The notes under the pieces are model-generated. The model saw nothing but the letters and a program-made list of their open reading frames with translations, did no database searches and was not told the DNA's origin. A stretch of DNA of 64,000 nt, from NCBI GenBank assembly GCA_019096065.1, contig JAGUCH010000005.1, forward strand, positions 3,782,001-3,846,000. Direction: 5' to 3'. Each line of letters starts with the position of its first letter. The stretch's first letter is position 1. The position numbers and the translations under genes are program-made. Below, one piece after another: positions 1 through 10,841 of this stretch. Source of the stretch: Paracyclopina nana. Taxonomy: Eukaryota > Arthropoda > Copepoda > Cyclopoida > Cyclopettidae.

Positions 1-464
1 GCGTTGAGAATAAGAGCAGAAGCTTTATATTCCAAGCGGTTATCCCGGCTTGGATGATTTTCACGGCCAGCGTCTTTTCGTATGCAAAGTGAAAATCCTC
101 GTATACGCCGTAAGACGTGCAAAGGCAGATTCTTCTATATTACCATGCACGAAAAAGACACACACACACACTTGGCTATCCGAGGCCTAGAATGCACTAC
201 GTTCAGCAGAGGACTGATCGGAATCGCGTGGCCTGCTCAGTTTCGCTTTTTGAGACAAGTAAACAATCACAAGAATGCCAATTACGAAATGTGCCGAATT
301 TTGGCAAAAAACGCCATCATGAGCAGAATTTGGCAAAATTGCGATTTTCTCGAAATGTTGAAGGAACTACGACATAACGCTATTATGAATTGAGTATTCC
401 CACATTTTTGCTCTTTTTTCCAGGAATTAAAAGCGCCGGTCTTCCCCAAGCGCGTAAGTGAATC
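1..464. other. 5' flank of the first gene, no gene seen
   Basis: Upstream sequence of the gene starting at 619. It has a short CA run near 170 and an open frame of about 100 codons at 82-393 with no recognisable domain. I see no convincing gene here. Confidence 0.5.
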
Positions 465-496
465 ATATATTTAAGCCGCGTGGACTATTTCAGTCT
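465..496 (+). promoter_or_regulatory. TATA box plus TCAGT initiator
   Basis: A TATATTTAA-type box lies at about 465-474, and a TCAGTC initiator-like pentamer lies at 490-495. The spacing of about 26 nt is what arthropod core promoters use. This predicts a start near 492 and a leader of about 127 nt before the ATG at 619. Confidence 0.6.
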
Positions 497-618
497 TGTA
501 GAGTGACCTTAGGAGCAAGTTGAAAAACCACCTAAAGGTTTCTGAGAACGGTTAGTTTCGCGTCTAAGGAGACTCTTATTAGAGCTCGTCGTTTTGCTCA
601 AAGTGGAAAAGTTTTCTC

Positions 619-2072
619 ATGGAGGCTGCAGCAGATTCGAGGACACGGACAGCAGCAGCTGGTCGAGTGTTTTTTGCTCGTTTTGCAACCTCTGCCATCA
701 TCATTGCCACAGTTTTAAGGTGGTGCTCATCTGCAAGAGTCTTTTAGCAATCAAGATTTATTTAATTTTTTTTGTATAACTAAGAATCTTTACTGAGAAT
801 ACTTTTTTTGGGCTGAGTTATTTAATCCTTAATGATGAGCACCCCCTTAGGCCGTCATCAGCTGCCTCTTTAACGTCACATCCAACCTCAACAACAAGAG
901 AAGGTCGAAATGGATTTTGGCCTCCATTTATCTTTCTGCCAGTTGTGGCAGCTTCTAGTTCGAGTGGATTATACTATGATAATTATCGATACCGTCAGCC
1001 CATATGGCAACAAGGAAGCGAAATAGAGGCTCCAGAAACTATAAGCAGTGGGCCAAAGGACCTTGAGGCCAATGCGAGGATTTCCGAGGCCGATGAAATT
1101 GAGCTAGAATCGAGGCTGGGAAATGTGGACATTATCGACAACAGCTTTGCTCGACAGTCAAATACATCTATAGGTAAAAACACAATGTGAGGCTTTCCTC
1201 TTGTCTGCTTTTGGCAGCACTACGTTTATGCAAAGCCAACTAAGGAGGCGCCTCTATAAATATCCCATTATTTTCATTGCCAGCTTGGATTGATGGCTAA
1301 TAGTACATGCACTGTGGCCTTATACACAAAAGTCATGAAGAGGAGAAGCATGTGTTCTGGCTTTTAATTATACAACCTCTTTTGAGGGGAGAGATCAAAG
1401 CAAACTTCCGTTCAGCATCTGTCGATAAGACAAATAAGATATGCTGCAAATAATGCAATCTGGAAACTTTCCCCGCCTCATAAAAGTATTCCTTCTTTTG
1501 GCCGCAGCAAATACGTTTTCCCTCAATTTTCCTTCGAAAAGAGGCCTAGCCATAAAAGAACGATTATCTGTCTAGAGCCATAGATAGGCATTTTAACCGC
1601 AAGCACTGAATTGTGATAGCACTTTCCTTGCGCTGATGAGTTGTTTGTTCAACAGAGCATTTCATCATCATAGTCTTCGCTTTTATCAGGCAAACACTCA
1701 TCACACTTGGATTTTCTTTCAGACGATTGCTGCTGGAAAGTGAAAGTGGCTTTTACTACCAATAACTTAAATGGAGCCTACAAATTGCACAAGTACATCT
1801 TTGGATACTACACGATGGAGCCAGGCCTCGTAAATGGCAGAAATCATTATACGAGTGCTCATGGTGATGGAGCTTTCGCTTTGGCCTATTGTGGAGACTC
1901 TTGGTGGCTTCAATCAGCTGAAGTCAGAGGCGAATGCAAGGGTTGGGCTCATTCTGGATGGCAAGACAACCAGTGCGTGCATGATATTGACTATTCATGG
2001 AGATATTTCATCCCGGCCATTGACGAATTTGTGGAAGCCAAAAAAGGCCTCTCAGTTTGGTGCAAATCATAG
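619..2072 (+). CDS. Secreted or signal-anchored protein with Trp/Cys-rich C-terminal domain
   Basis: Three exons (619-719, 851-1173, 1723-2072) join in phase to give 257 aa. All junctions are GT-AG. Residues around 20-34 (FARFATSAIIIATVLR) form a hydrophobic stretch that could be a signal anchor, and a second hydrophobic patch (FWPPFIFLPVVA) follows. The middle exon is acidic and low-complexity. The last exon holds a compact domain with about six Cys and the motifs HYTSAHGDGAFALAYC, WWLQSAE and CKGWAHSGW. This domain looks like Trp-rich extracellular domains of crustacean secreted proteins, but I cannot name a family. Function is unknown; an extracellular role is inferred. Intron 2 (549 nt) is long for this neighbourhood. 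Confidence 0.72.
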
Positions 2073-2696
2073 CTAGGCAACGTTAGAAGTATTGATTTTT
2101 TTTGTTAGAGACATGCATTTAGTATATTGTCATTGGCACTTTGTCACTGGATGTTTTTCAACCTACACAGATCAGTGTTTGGGTTCCTGTCCCGCATTGC
2201 TAAGCAACGAGATATAATGCATAAGGCTTTTTCGTTGCGTAAATATACAGCAGTTTCGTAAAAGAAAATAATCAATTTTGTGTACATATCTTTTGGCAAC
2301 TTTGGGTGCAAAAGACGCGAGTCCTTTTGTCTGGCTTTCCTCTACAAAAACTTTTTCTGGAAGAAAGGGAGGTTAATTGGCTTGAAGTGATTTTTTGTTA
2401 TTTGGGGAATGCATTTTCTTCTAGCATTACAGTGATACAACTGACAGCATTGCATTTTGGCAGAAAAAAGAGCAGAAAAAGCAGCTTTTGTAGAAGAATG
2501 GCTATCAATCAATCTTGCAGTGGTCACAAAAAGCAACAGCTCAATGCCACGTGTTTTTCCTTTGCGTTATATTCTTCGCACTTCTTCGATTGGCCACATT
2601 TATCGATAAATCAATCAGAGCTGTGAGCATGGATGAAGAAGACTCACGCATGGAGTTTTAAAAGCCTTTTCATGTCTCTGGTGATGAGCATCTATC
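2073..2696. other. Convergent 3' spacer
   Basis: Spacer between the tail-to-tail genes ending at 2072 (+) and 2697 (-). AT-rich, no clear AATAAA on either strand close to the stops, no recognisable coding exon. Confidence 0.5.
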
Positions 2697-4011
2697 TCAG
2701 TCGACTCGTCTATCCAATTGGGGCCTCACCGTAGTGGAAAATAGAGTCGTTTTAACTTTGGTGGGCTTTGAAGGAGGATTTAGCAAATGTCCGTCGATGT
2801 ACAGCAGATCATCCATCTTGGATAAATCTGTTGGCTCGATGCGACTCTGCCTCCTTTTCATCTCCATCTCTTGTCTTCTGAGGATTTCCACGTCAAGGTC
2901 AAGTACTGCTGTTTCTGCTGCCGAGGGGGAGCCTTTGCCCCAATGGTCCAAAATGTAGCCTTGTATCTTGGTCTTCTTCCTGTACACATCTTCGTGATAG
3001 TTCCAATAGAGCACCAAAAAAGTGAGGATCATCAGGAAGCCCACTGAAATCAAGGAAACGAGCGCGGGCTGCCTGTATTTCACGAAAAGGCTCCGTTTCT
3101 CAAAGCCTGCATCATTGCACTGGATTCCATAGGATGCTGCCTTGGTCAGCCCATTCACGCTGAAGGAAGGTAAGCGGTGAGCAATTGAAGATGGAGGCCT
3201 TGGTAATGGAGGCAACGGCGGAGACTTTGGTAATGGAGGCAGCAGAGTAGGAGACTTCATGATTCCTGATTTCACTTCGTAGTTGGACGGCATTTCCACA
3301 ACATTGATGGACACGGACCTTTTCAACAAAAACAAGTAATTAGCTCGTTCTCATAAAAATTAAGCTAAGCAAGGTCGTTTGGAGGCTGGTTTCTTAACAT
3401 GTACTGAGCCGATCTTTGGCTAGTTTCATATTTACATGGAACAGCCTTGGTTAATTTCAATTGCTAAGCTTGATGATAATGAGAACAGGATATTTACAAG
3501 AGGCTAATTTAAATATGCACCTGCAAGGCAGTTTGATTTCCACTTCATCATCTCCCAAAGATGTTGAGTTGTCAACATCTGAAGCTGAGGTAGTTAGGGC
3601 TTCGGTAGCAGCCTCGGCAATGCTATCCTCTGGCTGCCTCAAGAACCAGACCTCCTCTGTGCTGATGTGAAATTGAGGCTTGTAAACCCTGAACACATCT
3701 TGCTCTGGAGGCCTTATTTTCCCCAGTGACTTATCTGCTGGCACCTTTGAGTCCCTTCTTAAGGTTTGCAGGTCAAGGATGGAGAGGTCGACATCTTCAT
3801 CGTTGCAATCAACAGATGAGTGTTTGGTTAGCTTCCGTATTGATCGTCGAGAAGGTTGCAATGGCGGCCTTGGAATTGTCCCTGTAGGCGTCACCAGCCT
3901 CCGGGGATTCGAGGCCAACGAGAGGCCTCTCGACCAAGTATGCGAATAAACTGGAGGCTGATGATCTTGCACAAAAATGACCTCGTCATCACCGAAAGAA
4001 TTTGAGGCCAT
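2697..4011 (-). CDS. Single-pass membrane protein of unknown function
   Basis: Two exons (4011-3521 and 3318-2697) join as AG|G to give 370 aa. The donor (GTGCAT) is weak but the frame is continuous. The N-terminal about 245 residues are hydrophilic and Ser/Asp-rich, with no signal peptide. A Pro-rich stretch at about 189-206 contains repeated PPLP units that could bind SH3 or WW domains. A single membrane segment lies at about 249-269 (VSLISVGFLMILTFLVLYW). The C-terminus is basic and helical, with an RRQEMEMKRRQS run. Topology is probably type II or a tail-facing single pass. I do not recognise a family. It is tail-to-tail with the upstream gene. Confidence 0.7.
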
Positions 4012-5053
4012 TTTTCGCCAGAAGAGGCCATTTAAAATTATCTTCCACTCACAGCAGCCGCAATGTCATGAATTTTCTTGCAAGTGCATGCCGAGGACGT
4101 GGAGGCCGCGCTCTATAGCCGATTTGACTGTTCCGCCCTTCTAAGAAGACTGACTGAAATGGGCTCGGCTACACACAACCCAACGAGAGCTCCTATGCGC
4201 CCTCTCTCAGCATTCGCCATGTTGCAAAGAGAAAGCTATTGTAGATGGATACATTAAAACAATGTTTTAAAACTTCAGACTCTAATTAAAAGTAGCAAGA
4301 AACAGAACAGACCATAAAATTGCTTACATTCTACTCTACATTTTCTTGTGTTCTGATTTCATTACTTGTTTTCAAATTAATTCCTAAGTAACTTTCACGT
4401 CATAGTATAGGCCCTGCACTCGCGTACTCACCGAACTTTACATGCAAAAGTTATACTCATACGATAGCTTGAAGCAACGCAAACTTTTTTGAGGCCCTCA
4501 AAAAGTTTTTTTTATACAAAATGGCAAGCGCTTCTGTGCCCACTTAAAAAAGCATTGGTACATGCGCTTTTTTCGCGGCATCTGTAGCATATCTAGGTTT
4601 TGAGGATTGCAGTCCCGGCCTGCAAAAGAAGAGTAATCATTGTCGGAACAATCCCCATCTCTCGCTTGACTTGACTAGGCCTTTCATTCTTCAAGCTCAA
4701 AGATGTCTCAAGATGGCCTTTCATGTGGTGGTGCATGCAAGTTGTGGCAATGCCGTGCGAGCTGAGATGAAAATGCTACCAGCTCCTCATCAATGGGCCA
4801 TATTTGACGTACGTACGTACAAGCTTCTGCCTGAATAAAGCATAAATATGCGTGGAGATAGCTTTTTTTAGAGGAATCAATGCATATACATATAGAGTAT
4901 GTATTCATTTGCAATAAAAAGGATAGAAAAGGGCACTTCTTTAAATTGTTCACATGATTTCTTGATATCAGTAATTTGCTATTGGGTCACCAGATATCAT
5001 TCTGTACCTTCGCTATATATTTAGGTGCGTTTGAGAATAAGTACGATCGAAAT
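4012..5053. other. Gene-free upstream region
   Basis: Region 5' of the membrane-protein gene. It holds a short ACGT repeat at about 4808-4820 and AT-rich sequence. No exon recognised. Confidence 0.5.
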
Positions 5054-5281
5054 TAAGGCCCTGTTCACCTGCATTTTTATCAGCAAAATAACGCGCAATA
5101 TTATGCTGATATTTGCGAATATCCGGTAATTGTAAAATCCTTTTTGAGATTTTTACTTCGAAATCGGTCTGTTGGTACCAAAAGCCATCCTGCACCAATA
5201 CAAAAATTCTCAATTTCACAGCATTTCTCTTCAATATTTTGCCAAAATATCAGCCATAATAAGCAGGTGAACAGGCCCTAA
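5054..5281. mobile_element. PIF/Harbinger-like MITE with TAA target duplication
   Basis: A 222-bp element (5057-5278) is bounded by direct TAA copies at 5054-5056 and 5279-5281. Its ends are inverted: GGCCCTGTTCACCTGC on the left and the complement of GGGCCTGTTCACCTGC on the right, with one mismatch. A 3-bp TAA/TTA duplication and GGGCCTGTTC-type ends are typical of Harbinger/Tourist MITEs. There is no transposase, so it would be non-autonomous. The 222-nt open frame overlapping it is not a gene. Confidence 0.7.
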
Positions 5282-5680
5282 GTCTCCCATTTTTATAGTT
5301 TCCCCACAAAAAATCTTTATGAGTCCGATCAAATTTAGGTCCGTTCAAAATTTACCTACAAAATTACGGCCTAATTTTATGAAAAATGAAGATGATATTT
5401 GCCAATTTCAGGTAGGAAGACACAACTTTTAGACATTTTTTCTTGGAAATTGTTCCATACCATTCAGGTTAATTAAAAATATAAAAAAACCTGCAGTTAA
5501 ATCTGTCAGTAACGAATTCTGCTATTCGACCGTAATTTGTTGGTGAGCCGGGCCTAGCGCATTGTAGGACGGCATTTCAGTCTAAGACATTGAAATCTCC
5601 GGAAAGTAAAACTATCGATCTAAAATGATTTTTGATTCAGGCGATTCATGATTTCTTATGTATTGATATAATAATTGATA
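5282..5680. other. AT-rich spacer between two transposable elements
   Basis: No coding exon or repeat recognised between the Harbinger-like MITE and the foldback element. Confidence 0.45.
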
Positions 5681-6861
5681 TACAGCCTGAGTCGTCATAG
5701 TATTTTACGCACTGTAAACCGAATTTCCTCGTGAGTAATTCACTTTGCCGGTTGACTCAGCTTTTTTGCACTCCCGATGCGCTATGAAGTAAATGACAAC
5801 CCTAGGGTTACTTTTTACTTAGTAAATGGTAAATGCGAACCCTAGGGTTACTTTTTACTTAGTAAATGGTAAATGCGAACCCTAGGGTTACTTTTTACTT
5901 AGTAAATGAGAACCCTAGGGTTACTTTTTACCAACTTGGTCAAGTACTTGTCATAAGCAGGGATACCTGACGTTTCCAAGGCCGCTGTAGTTTTCTTGGC
6001 CTCTTCAATCCATTTTTCCAATGATTTTTCACTTTTTCACTACTGCTGCCGCTGCTTACTGTTAGGTGTTAGGCAGTCGCTCAGCTACTTTGTTATGGTT
6101 TGTAGTTCTTGATCAGGCTAAAGAGGGGAGCAATGTTTCTAGATAGCAGAGCCATCTCTGGATTATTTCAGAAAACACGCTAAATTGATAATTAATTTAT
6201 TTCCTAATATATTGCGTTTTTGGAAAAAAGTTACTTTTAAGTCATGCTTGGATTCCACATTTCTATAGCTATGCAAAGTTTCAGATCTCTGAGCAATTCC
6301 CACCAAGGAATCGGCATGCCTTAAGTTCACGGCCCCTAGGTGGGAATTGCTCAGAGATCTGAAACTTTGCATAGCTATAGAAATAATAGAATAATCCAAA
6401 GATGGCTCTGCTATCTAGAAACATTGCTGCCCTCTATAGCCTGAACAAGAACTACAAACCATAACAAAGCTGAGCGACTGCCTAACAGTAAGCAGCGGCA
6501 GCTGTAGTGAAAAAGTGAAAAATCATTGAAAAAATGGATTGAAGAGGCCAAGAAAACTTCAGCGGCCTCGGAAACGTCAGGGACAAGTACTTGACCAAGT
6601 TGGTAAAAAGTAACCCTAGGGTTCTCATTTACCATTCACTAAGTAAAAAGTAACCCTAGGGTTCGCATTTACCATTTACTAAGTAAAAAGTAACCCTAGG
6701 GTTGTCATTTACTTCATAGCGCATCGGGAGTGCAAAAAAGCTGAGTCAACCGGCAAAGTGAATTACTCACGAGGAAATTCGGTTTACAGTGCGTAAAATA
6801 CTTTACACTTTCAATCTAAAAGTATTTGTAGTGTGTAAAGTATTTGACGACTGAGGCTGTA
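5681..6861. mobile_element. Foldback element with TA target duplication and palindromic tandem units
   Basis: A long inverted repeat has its left arm at about 5683-6304, a 34-nt loop, and its right arm at about 6339-6859. The ends read CAGCCTGAGTCGTCA and the complement of CAGCCTCAGTCGTCA. TA flanks both sides, suggesting a Tc1/mariner-type target. Each arm carries tandem about 40-bp units centred on the perfect palindrome AACCCTAGGGTT: four on the left (5798, 5838, 5878, 5911) and three on the right (6612, 6652, 6692). The left arm also has about 90 extra bases near 6166-6258, and the right arm has about 40 extra near 6806-6846. No transposase is present, so it is non-autonomous. Confidence 0.82.
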
Positions 6862-7751
6862 TTGTATAAGACTCGTGCGACGAGGTCCGATTTTAGCCTC
6901 TGTTTTGCCGCACCGTGCTCATTCTTCGTGCATGTTTATCAAAGTATGATTTAGCGCAGTGTCTTCAATGCCCCTTAAAGACATGCATCTAGATTGAGTA
7001 GTTGTTTTTTATTTGGTCTATGCGGCAAAATTACGCTTATTCCGGTGTCATCCACGAAAATGCTGTAGCATTCTATTATGCGGCGCGTCGAGCATACGGT
7101 TTACTTAGCACTGCAGCTACAACTTCTATCTCTGCTGCATAGCATAGCTTCGTTCCGTGAACATGCCGTGTTCTTGCCGTAAACGTCTCATCTATGGGCT
7201 ATCCACGGTCTAACTATGAGAGGCCAGAATCTAGTAGGTTCGTTTTTCCACTTGGTATTAGCATACAGACCGCATGGCAGAACATGGCCGGAGTCTGCGA
7301 AATTCACGCGGCCACCTCTTCCTTCACGCGTGAGACCAAGAAAAGGTTCCCAAACCTAGCGGGCGAACGGAACGCTTCTGGAGCGCGCGGCCTAAGAGAT
7401 TCCCCGAGTGTTCTGCGATCCTGGTGGCAAGTGCAACAAATCAGGCGAAATCCGTCGGACTCACCTGAGGACGGCGCGATCCGCCATTTTCCGCGGGGCC
7501 AACTGGCCCCGTTTCAATCCAACGGGATCCGGACGGCCGTAACGGGAAAGGCGCTCTTTTCGTGTTCTGCACTCCCGTCACTATTGCACTTCCAATGAGC
7601 CTCATCTAACAAAGAAACTCGGAGACTAGCGCACAAGCTCAGTCCGCTACGGTACGCTGCTCCTGTACTGCCTACTAAATAGCACGAGCCATGCCAAAAA
7701 GGCGAACGCATGCGCACGCGAGCACTTGAGCTTCTAAGTTGGACTCGAATT
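6862..7751. other. Intergenic region with a GC-rich block
   Basis: Holds a CpG-rich block (about 7290-7560) unlike the AT-rich surroundings. An open frame of 134 codons at 7194-7598 has no recognisable domain and is probably a by-product of the base composition. Confidence 0.4.
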
Positions 7752-7757
7752 TTTATT
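7752..7757 (-). terminator. Poly(A) signal of the aminotransferase gene
   Basis: AATAAA on the minus strand, 37 nt downstream of the stop codon of the aminotransferase at 7794. Confidence 0.6.
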
Positions 7758-7793
7758 GGCCCATTCACGGAATGAACTTTTTTGAGAGATGTT

Positions 7794-10700
7794 TTATGCA
7801 TGATTTACAGCAAAGGCTTTCAGTCGCTTGATGCCCTCTGCCATTCTTGGTGCGAATTTGGCCACAAAATCATCGTCCAATTGTCCTTGCTCCTTGACAA
7901 ACTCCATAGCTTTGCATCCGTCAAAATCCACAAAGCATAATCTCACCGTGAGCTCCTCGATGGGCCTTAAAAAATCGGAACCTGGCAAAAGCTGGAAAGA
8001 GCTGTCGATGAGTTGTATATCACGAAAAGCTTAGTAATAGCTACCGAGACTTGGTATTCAGTGAGAATGGAATCGCACATTTGCTTCCCTGTAAAAATAC
8101 CCCTTTTTGCTAGGGATGACCTGCACGTTTCGAAATCAGGCATCAAATAGAATCCTCCTTGACATGGAGCAATCTTCACTCCCACCGAGGTCAACTCCCT
8201 GGAAAAAAAGGGGTGCATTTACAATGGAGTTTTATAATGGGCTTCAAGGCATCAAGGTTGTAATGTTATGACGACACATGTATAGGTGGTTGTGAAATTT
8301 TTGTGAAAGGTGCAGTTCCAATTTAGCATCAGCATGGGAAACATTGCTTCAAACTTGCAGAACATTGCAGGGCAAAATTGCGCAGCCACTTATTCTTTCA
8401 CGTTCAATGGGCGAGGATTTCCCATTGAGGCGGCCACAAAAGTGGCGAATTTCCAAGTGGAAGCAAAGGCCAACACAGCCGGTCTAATCAACAGTGCATT
8501 CAACAATGACCTCACCGACTGCGTTGAGGTTTATACACCGGCCAGCATATTTTCTCATCTTGGCAACGGCCAAGGGCTCTTTAAGAAGAGATCTGCAGTG
8601 GACAAGGCTGGCATGCCTCAAAGCCTCAATCCAATTTTCGTGAAAGCTATTTTGGAGGGACTGGAAGAGTTTCAAGACAAGATTTCCACGCAATGTGACG
8701 AGGCAAATGCATGCATTCATCCGGTTCAAAGGTGATTTTCCATTTTTGTCATGACGATAAACAATGAAAAATAATTATGCTTGCTCTCTACGCTTGCAGT
8801 TGCCTGGAAGCTCGAAAACGCTGCTTGATCGCCAAAAGGAAAGAAGTAGGCGTAAACTATGAGTTTGAGCGATGCGTTGAAAATGCAATAAACAACTTCA
8901 GCCATCCTTTTAGACTCACCTAACGCAATATTCCCCAATACATTGCAAAATGCTTTTTGCCCGCCTCACAAAGCCATCTAGCTCCTCCACAAAAGTCAAT
9001 CCCTACGAAAAAGAAATATAAAGATAAAAATGCCATTGCTGAAGTTTAACACTCACCTTTTCTAATGCCAATTGCATGGGAGCTGGTGCACACGTGAATG
9101 TCTGGCTGGCAGCACTTTGCAAAATGGCCATAAACTCCGCCATGGCTTTTGGTACGATAATATAGCCAACTCTCCATCCTCCGGCGCTGGGCCATTTTGA
9201 AAACCCAGTCGTCACCAAAGTGCCTTCCGGATACAGTTTAGCCAAAGATACGTGCTTCCCTTTGAAGTTGAAGAGGCCGTATATCTCATCTGAGAGCACA
9301 ATAATGTTGAGTTGTCTGCAGATGTCCCTGAAGGAAATAAATATTGGCATAGAGCTTGGCTTCTGGCGATCCTGCTGAGGGATATATGAAATATTACGCG
9401 AGTTTCTGTAGCTCTTCTTCGGTATAACATGTTCCGGCTATAATGAAGAAACGCATTATTATGATTGGATGGCTCAAGCAAAACAGAGAAAAAGTTGCAT
9501 TACATGGATTGCCAGGATTGTTCAGGACCATCAATCGATTTTCACTCAAGTCTGGAGTCTGAGCCACAAATCGAGTGAGCAATTCGGGTGTCACCTTCCA
9601 TTCCCCTTGCAAAGACGTTTGAACAATGTGGCACTTTTGCTTGGCCAATCTTGCCTGAGGAGCATAGGTGGTCCATGCTGGAGCAATCAGCAAAATATCT
9701 AGCCGAAATGTTTTTTTTTAAATAGTAGTCTCTTGTAGCATTAGGCGAAAAACCTCCATTGAAGATGTTCATGGTCAAGAAGATGAGCTCCTTGGAGCCA
9801 GTTCCAATGAGAATTTGGTCCGGGTGGACTTCGCCGAGTCCATCATCGCATCGGGCATGAAATTGCGCGATCGCTTTGCGCAACTTCAAAGTCCCTGGAA
9901 AAGGTGAAAAAAGCAGGTCGTTCACATCGGCATGGTCACGGTCATCCGCGATGATGTCATCATCGCCGATGCCGTCTTGGTCTGACCTCAAGTGAAGTTC
10001 ACGATCGCGATTGGGCAAGAGCCCTCGGAGACTCGAATTGCGTCAGTTTGCGCCATCCGAGATATCTGGATGCAATTCGTGCAACCTGAACTTGGACTTG
10101 AACTTCAGAGTGAGTACTTTTCGCGGGCCGGACATTAGGAGCGTAGAACATTTACGGAGCACGTTCGCAATAGGCAATAGAGGGCGCTTCAAGCGGGGGA
10201 GGTACCACTAAAATGCGCCGCCTACTCACGCACCACCAGCGTTACTTTTGGATCTGGTGCTTTTCGCTTTTTTTTTAAAGTACATCTACCTGGCATCAAT
10301 CTCAAACATAATTTCATCGTATTAGCTAAAGTGACTAGATACTCTTTTAGCACTTTTATGGCTCGATTTTCGATTTCAAGCTTCTTTTAGCTTTCCATTC
10401 TGTCAAAAGAATCTGCCAAAGTTGGCTTCAATGAGGCATGAATGGCTGAAATGTGATGCTCCTAGTTGGCTACCCCCTGAAGATCTCGTGATGCTAGCAG
10501 CTCAGTTGGCGGCTTGGCGCCATAATTTAACTTGAGGTTAGGAGCGGCACCCATAAATCTTATGAAAACGAGTTAAAATGTCCGACCTGACACGGGCAAG
10601 TATTCGTTTCTGTCCGCGTGTTCTCTGAGGCAATTCACAAGGCACTCGGGCACCGCAAATGGGGACTGCCCGAAAGCCAAATGGTAAATGTCCTGGCCGT

Positions 10701-10841
10701 TCTCCTGCAACTCTTTCACCTGAAAAAGCAATCCATATATTGGGCATTGGCGCGGGTTTTTTATGTTACCCCAACCTTTTCGTTGAGCTCCAAATTTGCC
10801 GATTTGGTGGCGCACCTCAACTCGGGCAACACGAATTCCAT
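7794..10841 (-). CDS. PLP-dependent class I/II aminotransferase (aspartate aminotransferase-like)
   Basis: Nine exons (10841-10776, 10719-10587, 9894-9754, 9698-9504, 9437-9398, 9327-9057, 9002-8920, 8198-8045, 7991-7794) join in frame to 426 aa. The N-terminal HLAFGQSPF and YLPVSG motifs, NNPGNPSG (cofactor-binding Asn), VLSDEIYG (Asp and Tyr that hold PLP) and GFSKWPSAGGWRVGY with the Schiff-base Lys mark fold-type I PLP enzymes. The end, LLPGSDFLRPIEELTVRL, carries the carboxylate-binding Arg. It probably moves an amino group between an amino acid and a 2-oxoacid; no targeting peptide is visible. The sequence pattern resembles bacterial-type aspartate/aromatic aminotransferases more than animal GOT1/GOT2. 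It is divergent from the CDK gene, 495 bp apart. Substrate is unresolved. Confidence 0.88.
8334..8923 (+). CDS. Nested antisense two-exon gene of unknown function
   Basis: Exons 8334-8731 and 8800-8923 are separated by a 68-nt GT-AG intron (AG|T) and give 173 aa. The whole gene lies inside the 721-nt intron 7 of the aminotransferase, on the opposite strand. Its TAA (8921-8923) covers the last bases before the host's splice donor. The product is hydrophilic with spaced Cys (CIHPVQRSCLEARKRC) and no match I recognise. The ATG at 8334 is the first Met in the frame. The frame stays open upstream to at least 8310, and a possible acceptor lies just before 8317, so an upstream exon with a signal peptide is possible. 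Confidence 0.6.

Noticed and set aside
82..393. 103-codon frame at the window start
   Set aside because: No domain or promoter; lies in the upstream region of the first gene.
7194..7598. 134-codon frame in the CpG-rich block
   Set aside because: Long frames are expected where stop codons are scarce because of high GC; no domain, no splice context.
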